Assembly: GCA_023846275.1 (NCBI GenBank)
Contig: CM043868.1
Location: forward strand, 2,995,153 to 3,059,152
Direction: 5' to 3'
From: Vanilla planifolia
Lineage: Eukaryota > Streptophyta > Magnoliopsida > Asparagales > Orchidaceae
DNA length: 64,000 nt
Under the pieces are notes generated by a model. It worked only from the letters and a program-made list of their open reading frames with translations. It did not search any database and was not told the origin of the DNA. Positions 23,457 to 36,599 of this stretch are shown piece after piece. Both the position numbers and the translations under genes were made by a program. Every line of letters starts with the position of its first letter. The stretch's first letter is position 1.

Positions 23457-26400
23457 AATGTATGTACTTTCTTATGATTTAAAATATAAAATTTGAATTG
23501 AATATTATTGAATTTTGAATATGAGCAAATTCAATTTTGAATTTGAAATTTGAAATCCTAGAAACTAAAAGCACGATTGAATGCAAGCCTTGAGTTACAA
23601 CATATAAGTCTTGATAAAATTAGACTCAATACTTGAGAATGAGTTTATAACCTTCTCATCCTTATCCTTAATCTTATCTTCATCTTTATCCTTATTCAAC
23701 TATGAGTGTATAATGAAGGTATGTATATAATTCTTAAAATCAAGAAATTAATGGGTGTATAAAGATAAAAGGATTAAAAAAGGAATTGATAAGATGCATG
23801 CAAGAATATCTATAAGAAGAGAGAGAAAGAGAAAGGGATAAAAATCTTGATCTATCTCTTGCTCACATCCACTTTAGTTGACTATATTTTAGGAAATTGA
23901 TATGGTTGGCCAAGGAAGTAAATAGAAGCTATTTAACCTTGATTTGAGGGAACCATGAGCTTGATATAACTCTAGCTAATTTTTTGAGGTCTTTGAATTA
24001 AGGAGAGTTGGTTGAGGCTATTACAGCCTTAAGACATGCTTTGTAAAGGTTTATAAAAGACTTGACCATAAAAGAAGATTGGGGAGGCCAAATATGAGAC
24101 CAAAAGAGTAAAGCCAAGACATGAGGAGAACAAATAAGAGGACTCAAGACTTGAAGGAAGGAAAAATCTAACAAATGAGAAGTCTTCTACATAAGTTACC
24201 AAGTAAGATGACCCTTAAGATTATACATTAAATTTAGTTAAGACCTAAGCAAACATTAAAAAGGAATTATATTGTTAAATTATATGTGAAATCCTTACAA
24301 AATAAATGTAATAATAGCTAGCTAATATTCTTCCATGTAATTTACTTTGTAAAAAATGAGAACTTATTCTACCTATGACTAAAGAAAATTATTTCTATCA
24401 TGTAATGGATTGTTTATCATTCATTTCTTGTGTAATATTGCCAAATAACCTATGCAAAATTTTTACTATTATATTACCTGAGAATGCAAAGTTAAATTTC
24501 ATGATCACATGCTTACACAAGTAGCTTTATCTATTGATATATATGAAAATTAGACTTAGAATAAATATTGTTGATAACAAATACCTCTTAACTAAGAGAT
24601 TTTCATGTGTAATATGGTTAAAAGAAAGCTAATTATAGTATCACATTTTAACATAATAGATGTTATTCAATTTTCAAATTGTAGAAAAGCTAATTATAAT
24701 GAGTATAATTCTCATAACTAAGACATTGTAACCTTGTTCTTTTATTATATCCTATTCAAAATTAAGTTTCTTAATAATCGCTCTCTTACTTCTAAGTAAA
24801 TCTGATGCATGATAATGTAGATTAATCATAATATTCACTTCCTTGATTTTTTGTATCATTAACTAAGAATTTTATGGTATGGTCAACCAATTGATGTGTA
24901 AAATTGATACTTGATTTCATGATTGCAAGTAAATCTTAGTCAATTAGACATTGTGACATTATAAAGTTGTGTGGTATTATAACAAAGTCATGAATGGAAG
25001 TGTTTAAAATTCCCTATGGATAAATTAAACCTCTGACTAGGAGATGAACAATGAAATGGCACATGAAAATTTAGATAAAACCCCAAAAAATCTTGTGACC
25101 AAGTACACTTTTTCCTTAGATATCCTTGGGAAGCATTGTGCCATGGTTTGTTTGGGTCATAGAAGGCATGGGTTCAAACCTCAAGAGCACCTAGATGGCT
25201 TCTAAGGTGAGTATGGCCATCAGTTTCTAGTTGGGAAGCTTAGAAAGGCTTAATTTTGGATCTTAGAAGAACGTTGGGTTGGTTCAGGATATACTTGGTT
25301 AGCAAAGCGATTAAGTATGGTTAGTAGTTTTAAGGCTATGAATGGACTTTAAGGTCTTATAATTAATTCTTAATAAGATTTGAAAAGAAAACTTGAGATA
25401 CTTAAATAATATTATGTAAGACAAGCTTAGCATTAAAATTAAGCTAGAAGATGCAAGAATAATTCATAGAGAAAGAACCCATAATAGAAGATTCTAGAGT
25501 TGGGCTTAGGTTGTACCATTTAGTAAGCCTTTGTGTATATTGTAAATAAAGTTTTGGATAATAAAGCTCTTGGCTAAGACCATGCGAGAAACTTGTAGTA
25601 AGAGATATGCTAAATTTAACTAAATAACTAATAAGATAAAAATGTTGGCTAGACCCTTATATTGACTATATTCTTTGGGTCATATCATGAGTGACACTAA
25701 TTAAGCTCTTAAGCAATGGATGAAACCTTGGATGGTGATTTGAGATATGTATGATAAAATTAACTATAAGATCTTAAAGTCTACCCTTAAAGAAAGGTAT
25801 AGTGATTCTAAATTATCTTAGAGATATAAAGGATACAAGTAAAACTTTTGTGAACTTAGATTTAATTAAAATTGTAATCAACTATACAATAAACATAAGG
25901 GAATAAGTTAAGATTATGTGAAAGCTAAAGATGACCTAAATAATTAAGGTCCTAAATGAAATTAGAGAAGATAAATATAAGAAAAATAAGCTAAGATATC
26001 CCAAGTAACTAAATTAGGATTTAATGGAAATCATAAGTTATTTAGATAATTAATGGTTTTCCTAGATGGCTGAAATAAGGTTTAGAGTTGAAACATATAT
26101 TATCTTAATCATGGCATAAAAAATCCTTGATAATAGGTTTTAAGGTTAAAGGAAAATCTAGATCTACTAAGTTATTGGTTAAGATAAAGCTCGTTACTTA
26201 TTAGATTCAAACTATGGAATTTTAAATAATGATTTAGAGTTAATAGAATGCTACGAGTCATGGATATGAATTGACTATGTGAAAACTAGATATAGTGGAT
26301 CCTTGATCTTACATGCTTGCCCAACAAATAAGTAGCTAAGCTAGTTCACTCCCCTAGCCTGAAAATAATAGTTATATGTGGTAGGTTAAGACTATAGGGA

Positions 26401-27269
26401 AGAAATGCCAAATCATGTGATAAAAATCTCTAAGGTTGGCTAAACACATTGTATAATTATCTCATAAGATAATAATTACATATTTAGTGTCATGAGAATA
26501 AATGATATGTTATGAATATGGTGGGAAGTACATGTTATTGATTAGGACTCATAAAATCCTTTAGGGTCAGCTCATATAGTTTGCATTATCTTAAAGACTA
26601 CTAGAGTATATGATGTGATAAGAGTACCAAGTCTTACTAGATTCTCTTAAATAGAAGAGTGATTTGGATTAGTGAGAGGACACTAAGAATCTATTTAATA
26701 ACAACATAAGGTTATGTATTGACTTAGCTATTGAGATGATACTCTTATAGGAGTTAACATTGATGTTGTATATTTACATAATTTATTTTGTTATACCTAC
26801 ATATCTTTTGGCTACTACATTTTATTTTGTATGATTCAAGAATTTCTTATCGAGCTACTTAGCTTACCCACTTATATTTTGTCGGTTCAAGGAGCTAAGA
26901 GTTGAGTTGGAACCATACTAAAGATTATTAAAGTTAGTACATCAGTTGGATGATACATCTCCATGCATTTATCATTAGTAGTAATAAAATTAATTATATA
27001 TATTAAAGTATTATATTTAAACTTGGGTAGCTATTTATTCATATTCTTTTTATTGGACATATGGTTATTTATGGTACTATTTTTTATTGGATTTAGGTCG
27101 TTTGATTAATGATCATTGGATATTTTGTTTTATGTTTTAGTTTTGTAGGTTAAGATTTCATTGGGTTATTATTATGTTAGTATTATTTATTTTGTTATAT
27201 TTGTTAGTACTATGTTTTAGTTTGGATTTTGATTACACTTGAGGTTTTGGAAAAAATATTAGGTGTAAC
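23457..27269 (+). mobile_element. Insertion C1: LTR-like, splits the G1 polyprotein
   Basis: G1 coding sequence stops at 23,457 and resumes at 27,270, so the 3.8 kb between is an insertion. It begins (A)TGTATGTACTTTC and ends TTAGGTGTAACA, an LTR-like end, with AATG on both sides. The start region (TTAAAATATAAAATTTGAATT) and the end region (TTTGGATT.TGATTACACTTG.GGTTTT) match C2 at 29,186-31,112. No gag or pol remnant is visible inside, so it is either a very long solo LTR or an LTR with further AT-rich insertions. Confidence 0.6.
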
Positions 27270-27700
27270 AAATGATAGCTCAAATAAATATTCTTCAATT
27301 ACCTTTTCGTACTTGCATACTATTGGTACATCTTAAATTTATGGATCTTCTTGTTTTGCACCATGCATAGATATTAAGTAGCAAGCACATCCCTTTTATA
27401 ATTGCATTTTTTGTACTTCATTTCCAATTTGAGTGGTATCTTCATTTACCAAAATATATTACTTTAGATTAATCCTCCATAAGAATACTTATCTTCATTT
27501 CCAAAAAATCAATAATAACTTTATGAGTTATTAAATAATCCATTTCTAATATAATATTGAATTCCATTATGTCAATTAATATCACTTGGAATTAAATAAA
27601 ATGTCATTTATTCCTAAATTCTTCTTAATATATTTGTTTATTGACATTTCCTTCCTAGGTACTAATGTAAGAATCAAATAGATTTTTAATTATTGTTTAT
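27270..27700 (-). pseudogene. G1 protease to RT linker relic
   Basis: The minus strand reads DVPIVCKYEKVIEEYLFELS (about 27,330-27,270), standing for the D.PVV.EFPDVFPE.LPGLP linker just before gypsy RT. Its continuation is across C1 at 23,456. Upstream, the protease should lie at 27,400-27,800; I could not identify a D(S/T)GA motif there with confidence. Confidence 0.65.
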
Positions 27701-28830
27701 CAATTGTTTTCTTCTTAACTAGTGTTATAGAAACAAATGAGTATGATGCTCTATAATCAAATACAAATTCAATAGGTTGATTTAGAAATTTTAAGATACC
27801 AATGATAACATTTGGAGAAGATAGAGCTTTCTTCTAACGTATTACATATATTCAAGGTTGAGCTGTTTAAGGTTGATAAGTAGAAGCTTGGACCTTCCAT
27901 TTGATTTCATTGTTTCACTTAATTGCTTCTAATGAAGATCATCCTTATATGAATTATCTTCCATCACTACATCCATTTAAGTTTCCTTATCCTTGTGCAC
28001 ATTTCATTATATTGTGCCCAAATCTTTTGTAATAGACTTCACTGCTTCTTTTAGCAATCTCCTTGATGGATTTATCACATATTAGACATGGAGTTTCTTT
28101 TATTAAATTTATGTAATTAAAGACCCAGTTTTCTTAGATTTTTGTCCTACTTGTGAAGAAAAGTTTTCTTTTCTCTTATTTGCTACTCTTTTAGCTTCCA
28201 TGATGGCTAAGTTTTATTTGGTCATCTTATTACCTCTACCATTTTCTAGTAAGATTTAAACTCAATTGGATCCATTACTTTTTTCATAGAATCTCTTAGT
28301 CCCTTCTTAAATAGGTATCATCTTTGCTTCACTATTGTCACTGACTCTGAAGTATTTCTTATAAGTCTTGAGAAAGTATGTTCATATTTTGTGATAGTCA
28401 GATTCTATTAATATAATCATGATAGAATATCTCTCATCTTATCTCTAATAGATTCAAGAATATGCCACTTCAAGAAAGCCTTTCGGAATTTCTATAAGAT
28501 ATCTCAAAATTTGCAAGATCCCCAAACAAGTTTCTTTATTAATGACCCATAACACTATCCAACACCAATAATACTAATGGCACTCTCTTGTGTTCATCAT
28601 CTGTTATATTATCAAATAACAATTCATTTTTATTTAGCCAGTCGATTACTTGAAATAGATTTATTGTATCGCCTAGATGTAATGGTCATAAGCTCAAAAA
28701 TTGTTCCACCAGTGTATTTTCTTTGTTGTCTTTTGAACTTATTTTACATTCAATTGGTAATATTTTCCTTCTGGATTGCATTCTTGAGGTTCATTCTCTC
28801 ATATTATAGTTTCTTTCCCCTTTATTAGTT
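27700..28830 (-). pseudogene. G1 gag relic with zinc knuckle remnant
   Basis: On the minus strand a gag capsid segment reads DYHKYEHTFSRLIRNTSE (about 28,407-28,350) and LFKKGLRDSMKKVM (about 28,315-28,275), matching the Tekay/Del-type pattern YE..F..L.RYAPE.V..EE.RC..FE.GLR..I...V. About 250 bp downstream a degraded zinc knuckle (YYKRFGHNIMKCAQG, about 28,040-27,995) lacks the first cysteine. These pieces fix the order gag-RT-RNase H-integrase on the minus strand, so G1 is Ty3/gypsy. The open frame at 28,577-28,828 on the plus strand is only a shadow. Confidence 0.75.
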
Positions 28831-29185
28831 ATAATCCTTTAGTTTTTTTAACTATTTACTTCTTTAATCTTTTTGTTTATTTCTTAATGTTATTATGCAC
28901 AATTATCATGTATTCTACCTTTACATTTTAACAAAAAACATGACTACATAATATTATACAAAAATTAAATTATTCACCAATACATCCTCCCTTATCATAT
29001 ATAACTCCATTTTAAATTGTATACATCTTCACAAAATATATGAACTACCCATATAAATTCATTTTTAGCCCTCCTTTCCATCAAAATAATGAACATTCAC
29101 TAGTCAACATGTCCTATGATCCATATATGTTCTATTATATTCAATATTTGTTTACCATATTATTACAAAATTATTTGATCAAGAC
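28831..29185. other. AT-rich stretch between G1 gag and insertion C2
   Basis: By position this is G1 leader sequence. I see no primer binding site and no coding remnant. Confidence 0.4.
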
Positions 29186-29511
29186 ATGTTTATTTTGTGA
29201 ATTAAAATTTAAAATTTAATTTTTTAATTATGAAATTTGATTTGGAAGCATAGTTGAATGGTCAGATTAGTTGTACTACTTGAGCTTTGATTTTGCTTAA
29301 TACTTAAAAAACGAGTTTGTAATTTTATTTATGTTATTAATTTTATCTCTTACCTTCATTATTATTTAATTATTAATACATGAAAGATATAGATAAGATT
29401 TTTAAAAGTTAAGAGAGTAGTTAAGTATAAGGGGATTAAAAAAAGATAATATATGTGATACATTTATAAATATTTGAAGGAACAAAAATATAAGAGGGAA
29501 AAAATAAGAAA

Positions 29512-29603
<92 letters not shown>

Positions 29604-31112
29604 CTAATGATTTTTACAGATTTCTAGTTTTTAGGAATTGGATTTGGTCAACTACAAACATATGGATTAAGTGAGGGTTGGTTTATAGGCTTGAACTATG
29701 ATGAAACTAAAACAATACTAGCTCATCTTATGATAAATTCTTGGTTTTAGAAGGTGCATCCATGCTATATAAACTCTTATGATGTTCCTTTAATATCTTT
29801 AAAAAACCTACCCAAAAAGGGATTTTGAAGTGGTAAATCAAGAGTATATAAAGGAGAAAAATCAAGGCAAACCATTAGAAAAAAATAAGGTGGAAGGGCT
29901 CAACCTTAAAAATGAGGAAGAATTTAAATAAGGAGAAGTCCTCTACATGATCTTTTTTAGGTAGGATGAGCATTGAGTTTATATATTAAACATAGCAAAG
30001 ATCTAAGCAAGATAAAAATGAATATTTTGTTAAGATCTAAGCAAGATAAAAGGCTTTATGAGTATTAAAGTTACCTTAAATAAGTAAGGTCCTAAATAAA
30101 ATTAGTAGAAAATTAAAAATAAGAAAAATAGGTTAAGATATTCTAAATAGTTAAGTTAGAGTTCAATGGAGTCTTAAGGCATTTATATATAGTGGACCAT
30201 TGATCATGCACACTCACTCAAGAGATAGATAGGTTAGTTATTCTACCCTATTAATATAGAGGTAATTATATATGGATGGTTGAGCATGTAAGATGAGTAC
30301 TAGATTATGATGTAAGAACCTCTAGGATTAGCTAAATACCATAGAATAAATAGTCCCAAGATGAAACAATTGTATATTTAGTCCTATGAAAAATCATATG
30401 ATGTGTTGTGTTGTGAAAGGGAGTATAACTAGTTATTAAGGACTTATAGAACCCATGATTAGATTGTCTTATGAAATATTGGATTACATGATGTGATAGT
30501 ACTATTAGGTTTTATCATAATTTTCTTGGACAAAAAAGTGTATTAGATTAGATAATGGACACTAGGCAACTAGTTAACCATAATATAAGAATAAATAATT
30601 ATGATTCTTATGATATTTAGGACTAATGTCATTCATTTAAATAATTTATTCAATTGTTACACATGTATTACTTAGATATTACATATCAGTTTTATAGTAT
30701 GGCTTATTAAGCCTTTCAATTCACCCCTTACATTTTTATAGGATTAGAGAATTAAGAGTTTAGTAAGAGTCGAGCTAGAAATCATCAAAGTTAGTGTACT
30801 ATTTGGATAATTTATTTCTTTTATTTTAGCATCAATAGTAATAGATGTGATATTATTTATTATTAGTTGTATTTATTAGACATGAGATTATATTAAACTA
30901 TTTATTTAGACATGGTAAGTGTTATTATGCTTTTATCAGATTCTAGTGATCATTTATGATATTACATTGGATTTAGATTTAAATTTGAGTATTTATTAAT
31001 TATGTAGATTTTTTAATATGATAATATTTGTATGTAACTATAATAAAATTATTAGTAAATTTGATGTTGTGAATTTGGATTGATTATACTTGTAGTTTTA
31101 AAAATAAAAATT
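29186..31112 (+). mobile_element. Insertion C2: second LTR-like copy of family C
   Basis: It starts TGTTTATTTTGTGAATTAAAATTT and ends AAAATTAGGTGTGACA. Both ends resemble C1 (23,457-27,269), as do internal stretches such as the CTTGAGC/ACTTGAG.ATG.GTTT.TAA block and GTCCTAAATAAAATTAG.AGA (30,088 and 25,950 areas). It is about half the length of C1, mainly through missing middle sequence, and contains a large (TA)n expansion. No clear target duplication was found. Confidence 0.55.
29515..29601. repeat. Long (AT)n microsatellite, about 43 units
   Basis: About 87 bases are pure alternating AT. It creates a spurious open frame encoding alternating Ile and Tyr. Confidence 0.98.
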
Positions 31113-31970
31113 AGGTGTGACATCTCTGCATAACGAGGTGTCCCATCCTTAGCACCTCACACTATACCTCCACTTCTTTAACATATCATTTGTTCAATCT
31201 TTAACTAATATATGGATGAATGAGCCATATGTCCTAGATATTTTGGACTATCCATACAAGTTGATATACCATCATTACCCTCGAGTTGCTTCTCTCGTAC
31301 TTACTATTCATTTTGATGTTCATGTATTGTATGTTAATATTAGTGTTTTGGAGTTCACACTCAGCTTAAGTATTTTTTATTCTTCTAAGCTTGATATATC
31401 ATAAATTATTATTAACATATCATATATTTTTTTTAGTTCTATCAAAGTACATTTTTAAGGTTGACATATTGTATAAGTAAACTAATGAATTGTGCATTGA
31501 AGCGAATGTATCATACAACACTATTATCATTCCATACATAATTCTTTATTTTAGTTCGAGGTTTGTTCTATTTATACTTGACATATTGTACATTTTCTTT
31601 AATGCATCATACATTATGCCCATTTTCAATACAGTATAGTTTCAAAATTCTTCACTTTTTATGGTTCTTACAAAGAACATTCAAGATAAAATCAATAACA
31701 TAAAAAAATTAATGGTTCAATATGTGTCCATTTACTTTATATTGTCTGCCCATACTCATTACCATAGATTGTCTAATTCTTCTAATTTGCAAATGCTAAT
31801 TATGCTTCTATATTATTATCATAGAGCTTTTTAATCTAGTTTTGCATCAAAGATTTAGTTTTTTATAAGTTTTATATCATAGGCTATCTATTTTCTTCAT
31901 ATTCTTTGCCTTAACACTTCAATTGATATGATGCCATTCTTGTTGTGACCAACCTACCTTTTTAGATGAA
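31113..31970. other. AT-rich non-coding stretch, probably G1 leader
   Basis: I see no coding remnant. Near its right end, the minus strand at about 31,936-31,920 reads TGGCATCATATCAA, 10 of 14 matches to the initiator tRNA-Met primer site TGGTATCAGAGCCA. This would fit if B2 is the 5' LTR of G1. It is weak on its own. Confidence 0.3.
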
Positions 31971-33960
31971 GCCACACCATCTTCTTCTATTTCTTTTACT
32001 TTTTTTGAAAAACATTTTGTCTTTAATTAAAAGAAAGTAGCATGATCACATTTTGGACATAATTTAAAGCCTTAAAGACATATAAAACTATCTTATATCT
32101 GAATAAATTCCAAGATTTATAAAATTTCATCACAATGAAAATGAAACTAGTACATGTTTGGTTATTTATGTTTGGCTCCTGTAACATCTTTGACAATATG
32201 ATATAAAATAAACTAAGACCTTTAAGCATAATAACAAGTTACTATTTTGCTTACTACTCCCTTGGAGTCATGTGTTGTGTTTCATCATTTCTTAAAAGAT
32301 TAGGCCATAAAATAAGGTGAGCTAGTTATCATTTGTTTAATGGCAACATGATGTAACAAATATGTAAAATAGCCAACTTGGAGTCATGTTGCATGCTAGA
32401 CAAATATCACATAATAAAACTTGTAAAGCAACAAAATAATAACACATAACTAAAACTCCATCTTTTCTTTTTAAATTTACATTATCTTCTATTAAAATAA
32501 ATTATATAAATTTCTTTAAAACCCACTTTTTTATTATTTTGACAAATTTTTTTTCACTTTTAATTTGGTTTTAAACAATGGTTTTTGCATTTTAACAATT
32601 GTAAGCTTCACCTCTAGAATATGTAATTTCATAATAAGATATTTCTAATGTTGTCTCATTTTGCTCTACCTCCAAAATATGTAATTTCATAACAAGATAT
32701 GCTACTTCAAACAACTATTTATACAATTGTAAAATCATGTCCTATCCTTTACAACCAAACTATTATGTTTTTCTATTTTTCTCTTTTTCTTTTGATTTTT
32801 TATTTTCATTTATATGAACAATTAACTTTTCAAATAAAATTTTTTTTCTCTATTTACTCTCTAGATATGTTAATTCTATATATACAATAATAATAATAAT
32901 CATTATCATGATCTCTTAACATTCTCATACACAATAAAATTAGCACAACTTGTTCTAGATTGTCTCTCTAAAAAAGTCATGTGAATAAGCATTTAATGAT
33001 GGTATAAGCAAGCATTTCAAGCTTCTTCCAACTTCTTAAATTGAATTTCAATTCATATTGGGTCACTATGCATTAAACAACATTACGCCAAGCATATGAA
33101 TATATGATAGAAGCCTATTTAGCTTGGTCATTCAATTCGTTGTAGTCTCTCCTTTTAGTTAATTTTGATTTGCATGCCTTTCCATGAGCTCATGTAAATT
33201 CCCTTAGTCTTCTTCCCATGCTCAATCATAATAGAAGTTTTTCTCAATTCCTCTCCTTAAGAAAATTCCTAGTTCTTCTAAATTATCCATTAACACCTCC
33301 TCTTTTTCTCTTCCTCCCTCCTTTGCTTTTTGATGCACTCTAAACTTTTTCTAATTTTTTAAAATCTTCCCACACAGCTGTCAATTCTTTTCTTATAGCC
33401 TCTTCACGCCCATACTCCTTTCCATCTCTTTAAATCCTTCAATCAATTCCTATCTCTTCCTATCATTTCGTCTCTTTGGAATTGATGCATTGCTTCCTCT
33501 CTCGATGGTTTCCATCACTTGGATTTATGGTTAGGTTTTAGGAAATTAAAAATTAAACTAGAAATTAACTATATCTTAGGAATATACAAATATCTTTTAT
33601 TTTTGTATTTAAATAATTTCTAGAAATTCATTGATCAATACCATATGATTCTTCTACATGGTTTATACCCATCAACCAACTTTTTTAATTTTTGGTATCA
33701 TTTTGTATTTTTAACAATTTTTAAAATCTTAAAAACCTTATAGAAATATTTTATTTTTTCCTTTAAAATTTGTTTAACCTTTAATCTTATGATTGTAGCC
33801 CCTTCTATTTTATAAATAAAATTTTATCATTTTTATAGACTCCCAATAAAATTTTGAATTTTTTAGTCTACTGGCTATTTTTAATAAATATATTTTAAAT
33901 CTTATAAAATAATTAATTATTCCTTAGCATATTTCTTTCTTTTGTTGCGATTTTCGTGGC
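31970..33960 (-). repeat. LTR-like repeat B2
   Basis: This is the second copy of the block described as B1, here uninterrupted. It lies between the G1 leader region on the left and the C-terminal end of G2 integrase on the right. That is the position expected of a 3' LTR of G2 and also of a 5' LTR of G1, both on the minus strand. Its left edge follows a CTTCTTCTATTTCTTTTACTTTTTTTG run. No terminal inverted repeat could be fixed, so the ends are approximate. Confidence 0.55.
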
Positions 33961-33984
33961 TTTTTCTTCATGTGTCAGATCCTA

Positions 33985-34830
33985 GTTGCAACTCTAACAT
34001 ACATGAACCAAAGTCAAGTACATGTGATGAATCTACAACATGTCCTTCACAAAAAAATTATAAAATGTGTTGCAAATTCTAGATTAATTCATAAGAAATG
34101 TTACTTTGTTTATCACTTTGCCAATCTTTTTAATAATCTAGATAGAATCAATGTCTCTGTTTTAAAGTTCCTCCTTAGAAAAGTCTTATGACTCTTTTCA
34201 TAAGATTTAATTTGATAAATACTTGATCTCCTTCTTGTAATTCTATCTTGTGGATCTTAGAATCATAATCCTTCTCTAACAATCCTATGTTTCTCCCTAA
34301 TTATTTTTATTTTTTTGGTGGTTTTTGATATGATCTCCAATCTAACTAGTGTCTTTTCATTTCCATTATACCAACATAATGGGGATTGGCATGTCCTCTT
34401 GTATAATGTCTCAAAGGGGGCCATTTTAATGCTTGCCTAATGGCTATTATTATATATGAACTCAATTAGTAGTAGAGTATCCTAATTTTTACCAAATTCC
34501 AATACACAACTTTAGCATGTCTGGGTTTCATTGAGACACTTATCTATACACTTATTTAACAAAGTAGTGCTCTGTTTAATTGCATCTATCATTGTAAAAC
34601 CACTAAAAGTGGATGCTACTTCTATAAATTTAACTCAATCATGTGTTGCAAAAGTTTGCATGGAAATCGATTTCCTTAAGAAACTTCCTAAAAGCTTTAG
34701 AATTAAGTAAAAGGGTAGCAACTTTTGTCAATTTTGGTAGAAGATCTAATATGACAACCAATTGCTATATTGTATCCAATATTATAAATAGGGTCATATG
34801 AACTAAACCTTTAAACACAACATAACAAAA
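33985..34830 (-). pseudogene. G2 integrase relic (Ty3/gypsy)
   Basis: On the minus strand a degraded VVDRLTK.AHF block (about 34,745-34,700) is followed by FGKN.DTLLLIEFIYNNSH (about 34,497-34,440; family W...LPL.EFAYNNSYH). ASIKMAPFETLYKRTCQSPL (about 34,436-34,377) stands for SIGMAP.EALYGR.CRSPLCW. Then KIKIIREK and a degraded F.VGD.V.LK.SP region run down to about 34,000. This covers exactly the integrase C-terminal portion that G1 lacks, but it carries its own core too, so it is a separate copy. Stops and frameshifts are present. It is truncated on the right by LINE 2. Confidence 0.82.
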
Positions 34831-35398
34831 CTGAAAACTCATGAAAAACTAGTTGCTGATAATTCTCTCATTAATCAGCATGATCGACTAAAGATTGAGG
34901 ACACATGCATAAACCATGAAAAAATTAACTAATGATTCTGAGGACTATGCAAAGACAAGCTATCATGCTCACCCATAGTTTACAAATGAAAAAAAACATC
35001 TTTTAGCATAGTTGTATTAAACAGGAAGCTGGTCAACAAAAATGGTAAACTCAATATGGTATGTACCATGAAAAGAATGCAAATAAAATTAATGGACAAT
35101 TAAGTAGTGATTAAGAAAAAAGCTCACCCAAATAAAGGATTATTATTGGATTCAGAAGTAATATCTTGCAAAAAACACAATACCCTCTAAATGTTCATGT
35201 ACTCAAAGATATATGCTTGGCTTATCATGATAAAGTAATGAAATTAAGCTTAATCCTCATGGAACATGACATCTTTACTCATATACAAACAAAAAGGTCA
35301 AAAAGAGAACATAACAAGGTTACCAAGCAATGCATCAATCCAAAAGGAAATCATAGAAGTGCTAGAAAAGTTCAAGTTATTGAAGCAAACCTAATAAA

Positions 35399-36180
35399 TG
35401 GATAATATTCTTTGAAACATCAGGGGAGCTTTGAACCCTAATTCTATTGCTTGACTTAATCTACTACTTAGAACAAATAACATAGTGTTGGTAGCTTTGG
35501 TTGAAGATATAGCTCATATATTGAACTTACCTGATATAGTAATTACTTTGGGTTATACACATTATATCAATAATTAGTTTAACAATATTTGGATACTATG
35601 AAAACACAATATCCAATACACTACTCTACATGTAGTTGATCAATATATCCATCTACAAGTAATCAGGCATGGTCACCAATTAACTTCTAATTACATTTTT
35701 ATTTTATGCCAAATGTACAAGAATTCAAATAAGAATTTTATAGAGCAAGTTTATTGAAATTATAAGCAACTAGAATGTCCCATGACTCTAGAGGAGGGTG
35801 TGGATTTCAAAGTTATAAGCCCTATGGATGAAAACAAAGGAATCTTAACTCCTAATCTTGCTACAATCAATGAGTTCACAAATTATATAAGTCAATGAGT
35901 ACTATCTAAACTCCCATTCAAGGATCCTTTATTTACTTGGGTCAATAAAGGGAAAGGAAATGGGTTAGGAACCATTTAGTTAAGGTGTTGGTGAATAAAG
36001 AATGGCTTACAAGTACACCACTACAATTATTGAATATTTATGTAGAACAAAGCTTGGTCATTCTCCTCTTTTGTTTCATCTTTCAAATGAGTATGTCTCT
36101 GGACCAAAGCAATTTAAGTTCTAAAACACATGTGGATATCACATTTCATTTTTATAAAGTGGTAAAAAATAATTAGACAA
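35399..36180 (+). pseudogene. LINE 2 endonuclease domain relic
   Basis: After NIRG comes INEFTNYI (about 35,868-35,891), then LPFKDPLFTWVNKGKGNG (about 35,910-35,963; family L.D.PF.G..FTWTN...GN). An RVLVNKEWL remnant follows (about 35,980-36,010). The end, PFKF-type then FHFYKVVKNN (about 36,146-36,175), matches F....W. The catalytic SDH block is degraded (VEQSLVILL, about 36,040-36,065). Confidence 0.75.
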
Positions 36181-36599
36181 TTCTTGCACATCTAATTTGA
36201 ATGTAAGCTTTAGCCTTCAAACTTAGACGTCTGAAGGACCTATCTAATGCAGTGGAATAGAAGAACCATTGGTAATATATTTCAAAATGTTAAGAGAGCA
36301 TAATTAGAAGTGGGAATTAGAGAAAAACAATTCTTAGAGAGTGGAACAAAAGAAGATAAGTAAGACTATATATGACCAATTAGTAACTCATTGAAGAAAT
36401 AAACAAGGAAGAAATTTATTGGTGCCAAAAAGTAACAAAAAATGGTTGAAAGAAGGCAAAAGAAATACAAAATTTTTTCATACTTTGGTAAAAGACAAAA
36501 GAACAAAACTTCACATTAATGAGATTAACACATGGCCTTAAGATATTTGATCAAGAGCAACTACAAGATGTTATAAATATTTTAAAGTGCTCCTTACTA

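Noticed and set aside
29474..29674. 66-residue open frame of alternating Ile-Tyr
   Set aside because: It is the translation of a pure AT microsatellite.
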